64,000 nt of DNA. Source: Flavobacterium flavigenum (GTDB taxonomy: Bacteria; Bacteroidota; Bacteroidia; Flavobacteriales; Flavobacteriaceae). Below the pieces are notes generated by a model. That model worked only from the letters and a program-made list of their open reading frames with translations. It had not been told where the DNA came from and did not search any database. Location of the stretch: assembly GCF_027111255.2 (NCBI RefSeq), contig NZ_CP114285.2, positions 62,001 to 126,000 of the forward strand. Reading direction: 5' to 3'. The position numbers and the translations under genes are program-made. How positions within the stretch are numbered: the first letter of the stretch is position 1; each line of letters starts with the position of its first letter. Of this stretch, positions 39,242 to 47,535 are shown piece after piece.

Positions 39242-41221
39242 ATGAAAAAATATATAAAAAATAAAATCTCAACATTTTTGCCTTTAGTAGCTGCAGCTCT
39301 TTTGGTTTCCTGTTCAGAGGATTTTCTGGAGCCGGACCCACTTTCATTTTACGAACCAGAAACTACATTTACGACAGAATCAGGTTTGCAGGCAGTTTTG
39401 GCAAGTGCCGATAAGGGGTTGCGTAATAATTATATTCATTATAAAAGTGCCGGAAATAGTGTGCCTATTGGTACAGAATATGTTTTCTCAGATATGGCAA
39501 AGTATGGAAAAACGGATAATACCAGCACAATTTCTGATTTTGCAAATACGATAGTGCCTACCGGAAGTTTTAAAACAGATACAAATGATGATTTTTACCT
39601 CGGATTTTATTGGAGTGAGGCTTATAACGGTATTAAACATGCCAATACTATATTGACCTACATTGATAATGTAACAAGTTTATCTCAGGAAGTAAAAAAT
39701 AAATATATCGGTCAGGCCTATTTTCACAGAGCATATCGCTATTTAAATCTGGTATATCAATTTGGTGACGTGCCATTGATTACTAAAATTCTGGAGGTCC
39801 CAAAACAGACTTACTATTCTACTAAAAAAGAAGCTATCATCGAAATGATTACAGCAGATATGGAAAAAGCTGTGGAATGGGTTCCGGAGCAGTCAAAACT
39901 TCCTTATTTAGGTGTAGTGAATAAAGGCGCATGTCGTCAGCTGCTCATCAAATGTTATCTGGCATCCGGAAGGTTTGCAGAAGCCGAAGCTCAGGCCAAT
40001 ATTCTGATTAATCAGTCTGGTTATTCTTTGATGCAAAGTAATTTTGGAACGTTTGATCCGGGAGGAAATCCACAAACCTGGGCCATTACAAGAAATGTTA
40101 TATGGGATTTGCACCGACCTGAAAATAAGGTGATTGCTGCCAATAAAGAAGCTATCATGGTTATGCCAAACGGAGGAGTACAGTCATTTTTGTCATTTGC
40201 TTCTATGAGAATTTTTGGTCCAAACTGGAATTCAGGTACGCTAACCACACCAGATGGTAAACAAGCAGCTGGACGTTTTGCTTCAAATAATTCGAATTAT
40301 CAGGCAAAATATGATTATGCAAGAGCATTAGGACGTGGTATTTCTACGATTAGTGCTTCCTATTATTCGCAACATCCTATGTGGGTTGTAAACGGTATTG
40401 AAGATAAGCAGGATCTTAGGCACAATAATACTGTTGGTAACTGGGTCAATATGGAGGATCTTAAATACAGTGACAAGACTTCTGCCTACTATCAGCAAAA
40501 TTTCAGAATGAAACAGAATGGGGTTTTATTATCAAAAGATACCCTTCGTGAATGGTTTGATTTTCCGTTGTACAAGATTTATCTGCATGATGTTGTTAAT
40601 GAAACGAATCCAAATGCAACCGATTTTCAGGGCGCCAGCACGGGAAGTAAAGCACATTGGTACTTATATCGATTAGCAGAAACGTATTTATTAAGAGCAG
40701 AAGCACGTTTTTATCAGGGCAATGTTGGTGGAGCAGCTCAGGATGTAAATGTTATCAGGGCAAGGGCAGGAGCTTCTCAGATGTACACACAGGTTACAAT
40801 TGGGGATATCTGTGCAGAAAGAGGAAGGGAACTTTATCTGGAAGAGTGGAGAAATGTAGAACTAAAACGTATTTCGCATTGTCTCGCCTTAAGTGGAAAA
40901 CCTGACGAGTGGGGCCAGACATACAATATAGCCAACTGGGATAAACAGTCAGGGACTGATGCATCCGGAGGCAGCTACTGGTATCAGCGTATTGTACATT
41001 ATACGCTTTACAACAAATATCCAAGCGGAATTGTGGTACCAAATGGCACTAAATTTTATACCATGGACAAGCGTAATAATTACTGGCCAATTCCAAACAA
41101 TGCTATAACGGCAAATACTAACGGGAAATTAAGTCAGAACTTCGGTTATGACGGTTACGATCCTAACGTAAAAGTCTGGGATAAATGGCAGGATGCTGTC
41201 GCAGATGAAAGCCAGCTTTAA
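39242..41221 (+). CDS. SusD/RagB-family lipoprotein (locus B), long form
   Basis: 659 residues, about 150-200 longer than the two other SusD proteins in the window. Lipobox VSC (Cys24) followed by SEDFLEPD, a surface-export signal. SusD marks: YIGQAYFHRAYRYLNLVYQFG (about 158-178), LYRLAETYLLRAEARFYQGN and ICAERGRELYLEEWRNVELK. The extra length is mostly in the middle and C-terminal loops (about 300-420 and 560-659), as seen in SusD proteins for large branched glycans. Co-transcribed with susC and ended by a hairpin at 41291-41330. Confidence 0.95.
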   Translation: MKKYIKNKISTFLPLVAAALLVSCSEDFLEPDPLSFYEPETTFTTESGLQAVLASADKGLRNNYIHYKSAGNSVPIGTEYVFSDMAKYGKTDNTSTISDFANTIVPTGSFKTDTNDDFYLGFYWSEAYNGIKHANTILTYIDNVTSLSQEVKNKYIGQAYFHRAYRYLNLVYQFGDVPLITKILEVPKQTYYSTKKEAIIEMITADMEKAVEWVPEQSKLPYLGVVNKGACRQLLIKCYLASGRFAEAEAQANILINQSGYSLMQSNFGTFDPGGNPQTWAITRNVIWDLHRPENKVIAANKEAIMVMPNGGVQSFLSFASMRIFGPNWNSGTLTTPDGKQAAGRFASNNSNYQAKYDYARALGRGISTISASYYSQHPMWVVNGIEDKQDLRHNNTVGNWVNMEDLKYSDKTSAYYQQNFRMKQNGVLLSKDTLREWFDFPLYKIYLHDVVNETNPNATDFQGASTGSKAHWYLYRLAETYLLRAEARFYQGNVGGAAQDVNVIRARAGASQMYTQVTIGDICAERGRELYLEEWRNVELKRISHCLALSGKPDEWGQTYNIANWDKQSGTDASGGSYWYQRIVHYTLYNKYPSGIVVPNGTKFYTMDKRNNYWPIPNNAITANTNGKLSQNFGYDGYDPNVKVWDKWQDAVADESQL

Positions 41222-41556
41222 ATTCACTTACCGTTAATATCCAATTATTTTACGTTCTAAATTTCAATTATTCATATACAAAAGTAGTTCAGCGGTTCAA
41301 AATCAGTCAACGATTTTGGACTGCTGTTTACTAATTTTTGAAATGCATTAATTATAAAAATATCTAATGTTTTTGATTAAATAAGAATATTTAAATTACT
41401 GTTATACAGATTTTAAAGCTGTATTTAAAACTAACTATAGATTTTCTTTATAATTCAAATTTAACTCTAAATCCAATTCATAGTTGCTCTGTTCAATTCG
41501 GCAGGTAACTAGGAAAAGTATAGAATATATTAAACCAATTTTAAACAAGATTTAAT
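41222..41556. other. 335-bp region between susD and the GH128-like gene
   Basis: Contains the susCD terminator (41291-41330). The rest (41331-41556) should hold a promoter for the large enzyme gene, but I find no perfect TAnnTTTG box or CCCC repeat in it. Confidence 0.5.
41291..41330 (+). terminator. Terminator of the locus B susCD operon
   Basis: AGCGGTTCAAAATC (41291-41304) and GATTTTGGACTGCT (41312-41325) form a 14-bp stem with two G-U pairs and loop AGTCAAC; GTTTACTAATTTTT follows. It lies 70 nt past susD. Confidence 0.75.
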
Positions 41557-44500
41557 ATGAAAAAATTATACACTTTTATAATATTCGGGTTATCGGTCTT
41601 TCTGTTCCGGATACAGGCTCAGGCACCAGGTCTTCCTGTTAAAGCAAATTTGGCTACGACACTCAGCGGCTTAAAAACATTTAATAATGGTACAGCTCCG
41701 GATGTAATGTCTTTCCCACTATCGAATCAGACAGAGTTTACGCTGGAGGTGAAAGCTAAAGTAAATTCAGCTCAGGGTAGAGGACTTGATGTCGAAGTTA
41801 AAAACACAACAGGTCTTGGTTTTAGGACTTCTTTAGACAAAACTTCGTTTAATTATAATACCATTTTATCATCAATAGAAAATTTAAGTAATTCCGCCGA
41901 TAATGCTCAGGAACAAACTTATAGGTATGCAGTAAAAAATGGTTTTGTAAATATTTATCAGGACGGACATTACCTGACTTCTAAAGTACTTGATTTTGTA
42001 AATGACAACTCCGCAGCTCCAACTGTATATGGTTCTGATAACCTTCTGGGAAGATGGGCAGGAGTTGCAGGCAATAATTCGGGTAAACCAAATGATTACG
42101 GCTGGGCGAATACCTCAGCAAGTCTTCCGTGGAATACGGCTAATTCAACAAGTGGTGTACGATATCTGGATGTGACTTCCGGTCATACATTCGAGTCTGA
42201 TAATACGGCTTACAATGGCAGAATAATGTATATCCGCTGGGATAATAGTGCATATTCTACTTCAACTTACAGTTATCCTGTAAAATTAGAAAAAGACCTG
42301 AAATATGAATTTTCGTGGATTTATGAATATGTATCGAATTCGGCTCCCGGAACTCCAATTAATGTAGCCATTTCAGCAACGGCAAATGGAACCGGAGTTA
42401 TAGCTTCTAAAAGCTTTGTAACGGGAAATGCTACTAAATTACGAAAAGGCGATTTTTCTTTTATTGCAACAGCCGATGGTACATTTTACATCACGATTAC
42501 AGCTGGATCAGGACTTATGGCAATTGGGGATTTAAAATTAAAATCTTCGAATTTAATCAATAACTGGGATGGTTTTACTAATGATAATGCTGGAACGCCT
42601 GCTATTTATGGCTGGACGAATTCATTAGGTTCGACTGTTTTCAATACCGCAAATGCTGCCAGTGGCGTACGTTATATGGATGTAACTTCGGGTCATGCTT
42701 TAGAGTCGGATAATACTAATTACGCAGGAAGGTTATTGTATATCCGTTGGGATGGCGCTCAGGAAAATTCAGTTTATTCTTTTCCGGTACAGCTCGAAGC
42801 TTCTAAGGATTATCAGTTTTCCTGGCTGTATGAGTATATTTCAAATTTAGCTCCCGGCTCACAAATGAATGTTTCGGTTTCAACACTCGCTAATGGTGCA
42901 GGAACAGTTCTTTCAGCTAAAAATTTTGTAACAGGTGCTGTCAATAAACTAAAAAAAGGAGATTTATCTTTTCAGTCTCAGACAGCAGGAACGTATTATA
43001 TTAACATTACTGGCGATAAAGCACTTTTTGGTATAGCCGATTTAAAAATTCAGACCCAGCAAATGGCTAACATTGTAATTGGAAAAAATTATGCGGCCGG
43101 TGCTGTAGATATGGAAGTGAGCTCCGTAACTTTTGAAAACACAGCCTATGCTCCTGAAAAAGTGATCAGTCCTTCAGTCATAACTTCCGAAATTACGAGT
43201 AGCCTGAATGTTGGTGCTTATGCAAAATCAAGTGTAGTTTTAAACGGATCGGCTTCTTTATATTTAAAAAATGCCTATAATCCTTTAATTAATACCACTG
43301 TCAATTTAAATTCGCCAAATGCCCGATTGTATTTTGAAAATAAAAAACCGAGCGAGGTTATTAGTTCTTATTTGCAGTATATTTCTTTAAATGGTGTTCC
43401 TGCGGGTAACGATGCGAATGTTCAGGTGACCAATTATGGAAGCGGAGCCGTGGTAGCTCCATATTCGGTAAACGAAATGCCTCTGGAAGTTTTTACGGCA
43501 GAGAATTTTGGAGGAACTCCCCAGCTATATGCAGCCGTTATGCCTCATGATAATTTAAGTTCATTTGATAATGCTATTAAATCATTCAAATTGAAAAAAG
43601 GCTATATGGCCACTTTTGCTTCGAATGCTGATGGAAGCGGGTACAGCAGGGTTTATATCGCAGAAAATCAGGATCTGGAAATAGCGGTTTTGCCTGTGAA
43701 TTTAAATGGAACGATTTCGTTTATCAGAACAATGAAGTGGCATGAAGTGAACAAAAAAGGACTGGCTGGCGGAAGTACAGAGGCGATGGATGCAACGAAT
43801 ATTACCTGGTACTACAACTGGAATACCGGAATGAGTTCTACACCCAATATTGAATATGTACCCATAAGACAAACCAATTACTGGCCGTCATTTACTCCTG
43901 CATATACAAAAGAAGGTTATACTCATCTTTTAGGGTTTAATGAGCCGGATCGTCCTGATCAGGCGAATATGACAGTTGAAGCAGCTATAGCTTCCTGGCC
44001 GGCGTTAATGAAATCAGGTTTAAGATTAGGCTCTCCTGCTACATCTGACCCTTTTAATCCGTGGATGGGGAATTTTATGACACAGGCTGAAGCCAATAAT
44101 TACCGAATTGATTATGTAGCAATTCACTGTTACTGGTATAAAACTGCTGCTCAGTGGAAAAGTGATCTGCAAAATATCTATGACCGATACAAAAGACCGC
44201 TTTGGATTACGGAATGGAACATAGGTGCAAACTGGACAGGCAATAATTTTCCTGACGGACCAACTTTATTAACGGATGCAAATGCAATCAAACATAAAAA
44301 TGACCTTGCAGCAATATTAAGCGTATTAGAAACTACTGACTATGTTGAGCGTTATTCCATCTACAACTGGGTTCAGGATGCAAGGGCGATGTATGTTACG
44401 ATAGACGACGCTTTTAAAACAAGAAACCCGAACTGGCAAAATTATGTGTGGCTTCAGACGGCACCAGTAATTTCAAGTACTGCTACAAGTTATGTAGTTT

Positions 44501-46089
44501 TAACTCCTGCTGGTGAGTATTATGCAAATAATGCTTCGGCAAAAGCCTTTAGTTCGAATAGAGAATATATTCCAACATGGAAAACAAAAGTTGAAACACT
44601 GAGTTATGAGCTTTCTTCAGATTATCAAAATATTACCATAAACTGGACAGGTAATAATTCTGATTTAGTAAATAAATATATTCTGGAAAGAAAATTAACA
44701 GGCGAAAATGATTTTTCGGTTTTCTATGAATCAATAGATTACAAAGTTATTAAGCAGGTTGATGCAGTTCATTCAAAAGCAGAATACCGAATCAAAGTTG
44801 TAGGTAAAGACAATACAGAATCAGCGTATTCGGCTGTACTGGTTTTTGAACAGGCTCCAATTGCTGCTACACCAGCCAATATTGAAGGAAAGGCATTGTC
44901 TAAATCTATAATCAATCTAAAATGGCCGGCGGTTGCAGGAGCAGAATCCTATACGATTAAAAGATCGGAAACGCTGAACGGAACCTATCAGGATGTAGCT
45001 GTATATCTAAAAGAAACGACTTTCGATGATATCAATTTACAGGAAAATAAAGATTATTTTTATAAAATAGCATCGGTTAATAATGGTGGTGAAAGCCCAT
45101 ATTCTACACCTTTAAATGTTAAAACAATGGCATTTGCTATTCCGTTAGCTGTTACTAATGCAAGTTTAGCCTATGGAGATGCAAAAGTAAATCTTACCTG
45201 GGATTTTATGTACGATGTTGGTTTTTATGTAAAAAGAGCTGTTTCGCCATCAGGACCATTTACAACTATCGGAACTGTTACAACAAATGCCTACAGTGAC
45301 GTATCAGTTTCAAACGGAACGCCTTACTATTATAAAATTGCTGCTTTTAATACTTTAGGCGAAGGCCCTGAATCAAATCTTCTTACCGCAACGCCGGCTC
45401 AGGGACAAAAGATTACGGGAAATATAATTGGTCATTCAGGATCGTATCAAAGTAATGGTGCTACAATTGAAAAGGCTTTTGATGAAGATCTGACAACTTA
45501 TGTTGATGGTCCAAATGCTGCAGGCTATTTAGGCTACGATTTTGGAGCAAACGCAAAAGCTAGTCTCACGGATATCAGGTATGTTCCCCGAAATGGTTTT
45601 GGCAATCGTATGACCGGTAGTGAGATTCGCGGCTCAAACAGTGAAGATTACCTTAACTCTTATGAAGTTTTACATATAATAACTGGTACGCCGGCTAATG
45701 ATATTTTTACTCAGGATTCCGGTTTAGCAACGCAAAAATACAGATACATTTATTGGTATGCACCAACGGGTAACGGAAACATTGCTGAACTTGAGTTTTA
45801 CGGAAGCATCAATACAACTTTAGCTGTAGACAAACTTCAGACAGAATTTTCAGGGAATATAAAAGCATTTCCAAATCCAACATCCGGACAGTTTGATATT
45901 GATTTTCCAATTAGTGTAACGTCTCAGCATGTTGCAATTTATACCGCCGAAGGTAAATTGATTTCGCAATCGGATTATGTTGTTGAAAATGGTAAGATTC
46001 ATTTGAATCTGGAGCATAAAAGTACAGGAGTATATTTTGTAAAGTTTAATTCTTACCCTGACAAAACAATCCGAATTGTCAAAAAATAA
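41557..46089 (+). CDS. Giant modular GH128-like glycoside hydrolase, T9SS-secreted
   Basis: 1510 residues. Signal peptide (about 1-23, RIQAQA); an N-terminal beta-sandwich resembling concanavalin/LamG folds (about 30-150); two homologous modules of ~170 residues (about 162-333 and 334-505) that share SGVRYLDVTSGH / SGVRYMDVTSGH and the YIRWD strand; a linker (about 510-690); a catalytic barrel of the Asl1/GH128 type (about 735-985) with likely acid/base Glu796 in GFNEPDRPDQ and nucleophile Glu886 in LWITEWNIGANW; about two FN3 domains (about 1110-1290); an F5/8-type-C-like sandwich (about 1300-1420); and a type A T9SS sorting domain (PNPTSGQFDI ... GVYFVKF ... TIRIVKK). GH128 enzymes are known as endo-beta-1,3-glucanases; here a beta-1,3-galactan backbone is equally plausible. 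Confidence 0.85.
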   Translation: MKKLYTFIIFGLSVFLFRIQAQAPGLPVKANLATTLSGLKTFNNGTAPDVMSFPLSNQTEFTLEVKAKVNSAQGRGLDVEVKNTTGLGFRTSLDKTSFNYNTILSSIENLSNSADNAQEQTYRYAVKNGFVNIYQDGHYLTSKVLDFVNDNSAAPTVYGSDNLLGRWAGVAGNNSGKPNDYGWANTSASLPWNTANSTSGVRYLDVTSGHTFESDNTAYNGRIMYIRWDNSAYSTSTYSYPVKLEKDLKYEFSWIYEYVSNSAPGTPINVAISATANGTGVIASKSFVTGNATKLRKGDFSFIATADGTFYITITAGSGLMAIGDLKLKSSNLINNWDGFTNDNAGTPAIYGWTNSLGSTVFNTANAASGVRYMDVTSGHALESDNTNYAGRLLYIRWDGAQENSVYSFPVQLEASKDYQFSWLYEYISNLAPGSQMNVSVSTLANGAGTVLSAKNFVTGAVNKLKKGDLSFQSQTAGTYYINITGDKALFGIADLKIQTQQMANIVIGKNYAAGAVDMEVSSVTFENTAYAPEKVISPSVITSEITSSLNVGAYAKSSVVLNGSASLYLKNAYNPLINTTVNLNSPNARLYFENKKPSEVISSYLQYISLNGVPAGNDANVQVTNYGSGAVVAPYSVNEMPLEVFTAENFGGTPQLYAAVMPHDNLSSFDNAIKSFKLKKGYMATFASNADGSGYSRVYIAENQDLEIAVLPVNLNGTISFIRTMKWHEVNKKGLAGGSTEAMDATNITWYYNWNTGMSSTPNIEYVPIRQTNYWPSFTPAYTKEGYTHLLGFNEPDRPDQANMTVEAAIASWPALMKSGLRLGSPATSDPFNPWMGNFMTQAEANNYRIDYVAIHCYWYKTAAQWKSDLQNIYDRYKRPLWITEWNIGANWTGNNFPDGPTLLTDANAIKHKNDLAAILSVLETTDYVERYSIYNWVQDARAMYVTIDDAFKTRNPNWQNYVWLQTAPVISSTATSYVVLTPAGEYYANNASAKAFSSNREYIPTWKTKVETLSYELSSDYQNITINWTGNNSDLVNKYILERKLTGENDFSVFYESIDYKVIKQVDAVHSKAEYRIKVVGKDNTESAYSAVLVFEQAPIAATPANIEGKALSKSIINLKWPAVAGAESYTIKRSETLNGTYQDVAVYLKETTFDDINLQENKDYFYKIASVNNGGESPYSTPLNVKTMAFAIPLAVTNASLAYGDAKVNLTWDFMYDVGFYVKRAVSPSGPFTTIGTVTTNAYSDVSVSNGTPYYYKIAAFNTLGEGPESNLLTATPAQGQKITGNIIGHSGSYQSNGATIEKAFDEDLTTYVDGPNAAGYLGYDFGANAKASLTDIRYVPRNGFGNRMTGSEIRGSNSEDYLNSYEVLHIITGTPANDIFTQDSGLATQKYRYIYWYAPTGNGNIAELEFYGSINTTLAVDKLQTEFSGNIKAFPNPTSGQFDIDFPISVTSQHVAIYTAEGKLISQSDYVVENGKIHLNLEHKSTGVYFVKFNSYPDKTIRIVKK
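42040..43070 (+). repeat. Tandem duplication of a ~170-residue module inside the GH128-like gene
   Basis: Two adjacent copies of about 515 bp (about 42040-42555 and 42556-43070) encode similar modules. Matching landmarks: VRYLDVTSGH/VRYMDVTSGH, MYIRWD/LYIRWD, FSWIYEYVSNSAPG/FSWLYEYISNLAPG, KSFVTGNATKLRKGDFSF/KNFVTGAVNKLKKGDLSF and YITITAG/YINITGD. The proteins have diverged, so the duplication is old. Confidence 0.85.
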
Positions 46090-46139
46090 GAATTAAGCAG
46101 ATAAAAAATAAGTTAGTTTGGTTTAATAAGTGTTTTTGT

Positions 46140-46173
46140 GACAATGGGGGATTTTGATCGATTCCCCATTGTC
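46140..46173 (+). terminator. Strong hairpin after the GH128-like gene
   Basis: GACAATGGGG (46140-46149) and CCCCATTGTC (46164-46173) are perfect complements, extended inward by G-U and A-U pairs. It lies about 50 nt past the stop. Only two T follow on the plus strand, so termination without a T-tail or a 3'-end protection role is possible. Confidence 0.6.
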
Positions 46174-46318
46174 TTAAAAAAACATACTGCTGCCAAATTC
46201 TAAATAGATAATAAGATGAAATTTAAAACGAATCATTTTTGTGCTGGATGCTTATATTTTAGTTTCATTTAAAACACATAAGAAGAAATATATTAAGGTT
46301 TATCAAAAAACAATTAAA

Positions 46319-47443
46319 ATGAAATTAAAATTTTCGATAATTATAAGTTTTATTTGTTCTTTAATTTTCGGACAAAACAATTCTTTTGAGCCAGGGAAAT
46401 TTTGGAAAGATACTGACGGTGTACATATTAATGCTCATGGAGGAGGTGTTATTTTCGTTGATGGAACCTATTATTGGTACGGCGAATTTAAATCCGAAGG
46501 AAAAGAAGGAAATACAGCACTAAAAGGCGTCAGCTGTTATTCGTCAAAAGATTTGTATAACTGGCACAACGAAGGAATTGTACTTGAAGTAGAGGAAGAT
46601 CCTAATTCAGAAATAACAAAAGGATGTATCATGGAGCGTCCAAAAGTCGTTTTTAATAAAAAAACAGGCAAATACGTGATGTGGTTTCATTTAGAACTTA
46701 AAGGAGAGGGGTATGATGCTGCCAGAGCTGCAGCAGCCATAAGTGATTCTCCAAAAGGTCCTTTTACATATAAAAAATCATACCGTCCCAATAGAGGAGT
46801 CTGGCCAATGAATTTTAAAGATGAATTTAAATCTGCTTCGACCGCTGAACGCAATTTAAAATCCTGGAGTCCGGAATGGGTAACTGCTGTTAAAAACGGA
46901 ATGCTGGTGCGCAGGGATTTTAAAAAAGGACAAATGGCGAGAGATATGACAGTTTATGTTGATGATAATGAGAAAGCCTATTTGATCCATTCTTCAGAGG
47001 AAAATTTGACGCTTCATATTTCTGAATTGACAGACGACTATTTAGATTTTACAGAAAAATGGACCCGAATGGCACCGGCAGGCCATAACGAAGCACCGGC
47101 AATTTTTAAAAAAGACGGAATTTATTATATGATAACCTCAGGCTGTACGGGCTGGGATCCTAATGAAGCACGTTCTTTTAAATCCAAATCTATATGGGGA
47201 CCATGGGAGACCTTAGGAAATCCATGCGTGGGCAAAGGTGCTGAGCTTACTTTTTATGCACAAAGCACTTATATTTTTCCTGTTCAGGGTAAAAAAGATC
47301 AGTTTATTTTTATGGCCGACCGCTGGAAACCGGATAATCCTATTGATGGAGCATACATTTGGCTTCCTGTAAAAATTACTCATGAAAAGCCTGTTTTAAA
47401 TTGGTTTGATAAATGGAATCTAAACGTGTTTTCAGAAAATTAA
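46319..47443 (+). CDS. GH43 exo-beta-1,3-galactanase-like enzyme
   Basis: Predicted to release galactose, or side-chain-bearing galactose, from beta-1,3-galactan. I start it at ATG 46319 (374 residues), because a clean signal peptide begins there (FSIIISFICSLIFGQ); an in-frame upstream ATG at 46241 would add 26 non-signal residues. A five-bladed GH43 propeller follows. The opening INAHGGG, YYWYGE (Glu56) and MERPKV (Glu106) closely resemble exo-beta-1,3-galactanases of GH43 subfamily 24 and its relatives (subfamily 34), in which the usual aspartate base is not conserved. This is the main pointer to type II arabinogalactan as the locus B substrate. The subfamily cannot be settled by eye. Confidence 0.85.
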   Translation: MKLKFSIIISFICSLIFGQNNSFEPGKFWKDTDGVHINAHGGGVIFVDGTYYWYGEFKSEGKEGNTALKGVSCYSSKDLYNWHNEGIVLEVEEDPNSEITKGCIMERPKVVFNKKTGKYVMWFHLELKGEGYDAARAAAAISDSPKGPFTYKKSYRPNRGVWPMNFKDEFKSASTAERNLKSWSPEWVTAVKNGMLVRRDFKKGQMARDMTVYVDDNEKAYLIHSSEENLTLHISELTDDYLDFTEKWTRMAPAGHNEAPAIFKKDGIYYMITSGCTGWDPNEARSFKSKSIWGPWETLGNPCVGKGAELTFYAQSTYIFPVQGKKDQFIFMADRWKPDNPIDGAYIWLPVKITHEKPVLNWFDKWNLNVFSEN

Positions 47444-47535
47444 TGACAAAAATTATTGATTTAATAGTCTGGATATTAATTATTTGTTTTTGTATTGGGC
47501 GAAATTTAAACAAGAAGCTGACTAAAATAAAATTT

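Noticed and set aside
46241..46318. 26-residue N-terminal extension of the GH43 protein
   Set aside because: The signal peptide begins at 46319; the upstream residues are Lys-rich and would bury it.
47413..47535. 41-residue N-terminal extension of the S41 protein
   Set aside because: It overlaps the GH43 gene and precedes an obvious signal peptide start at 47536.
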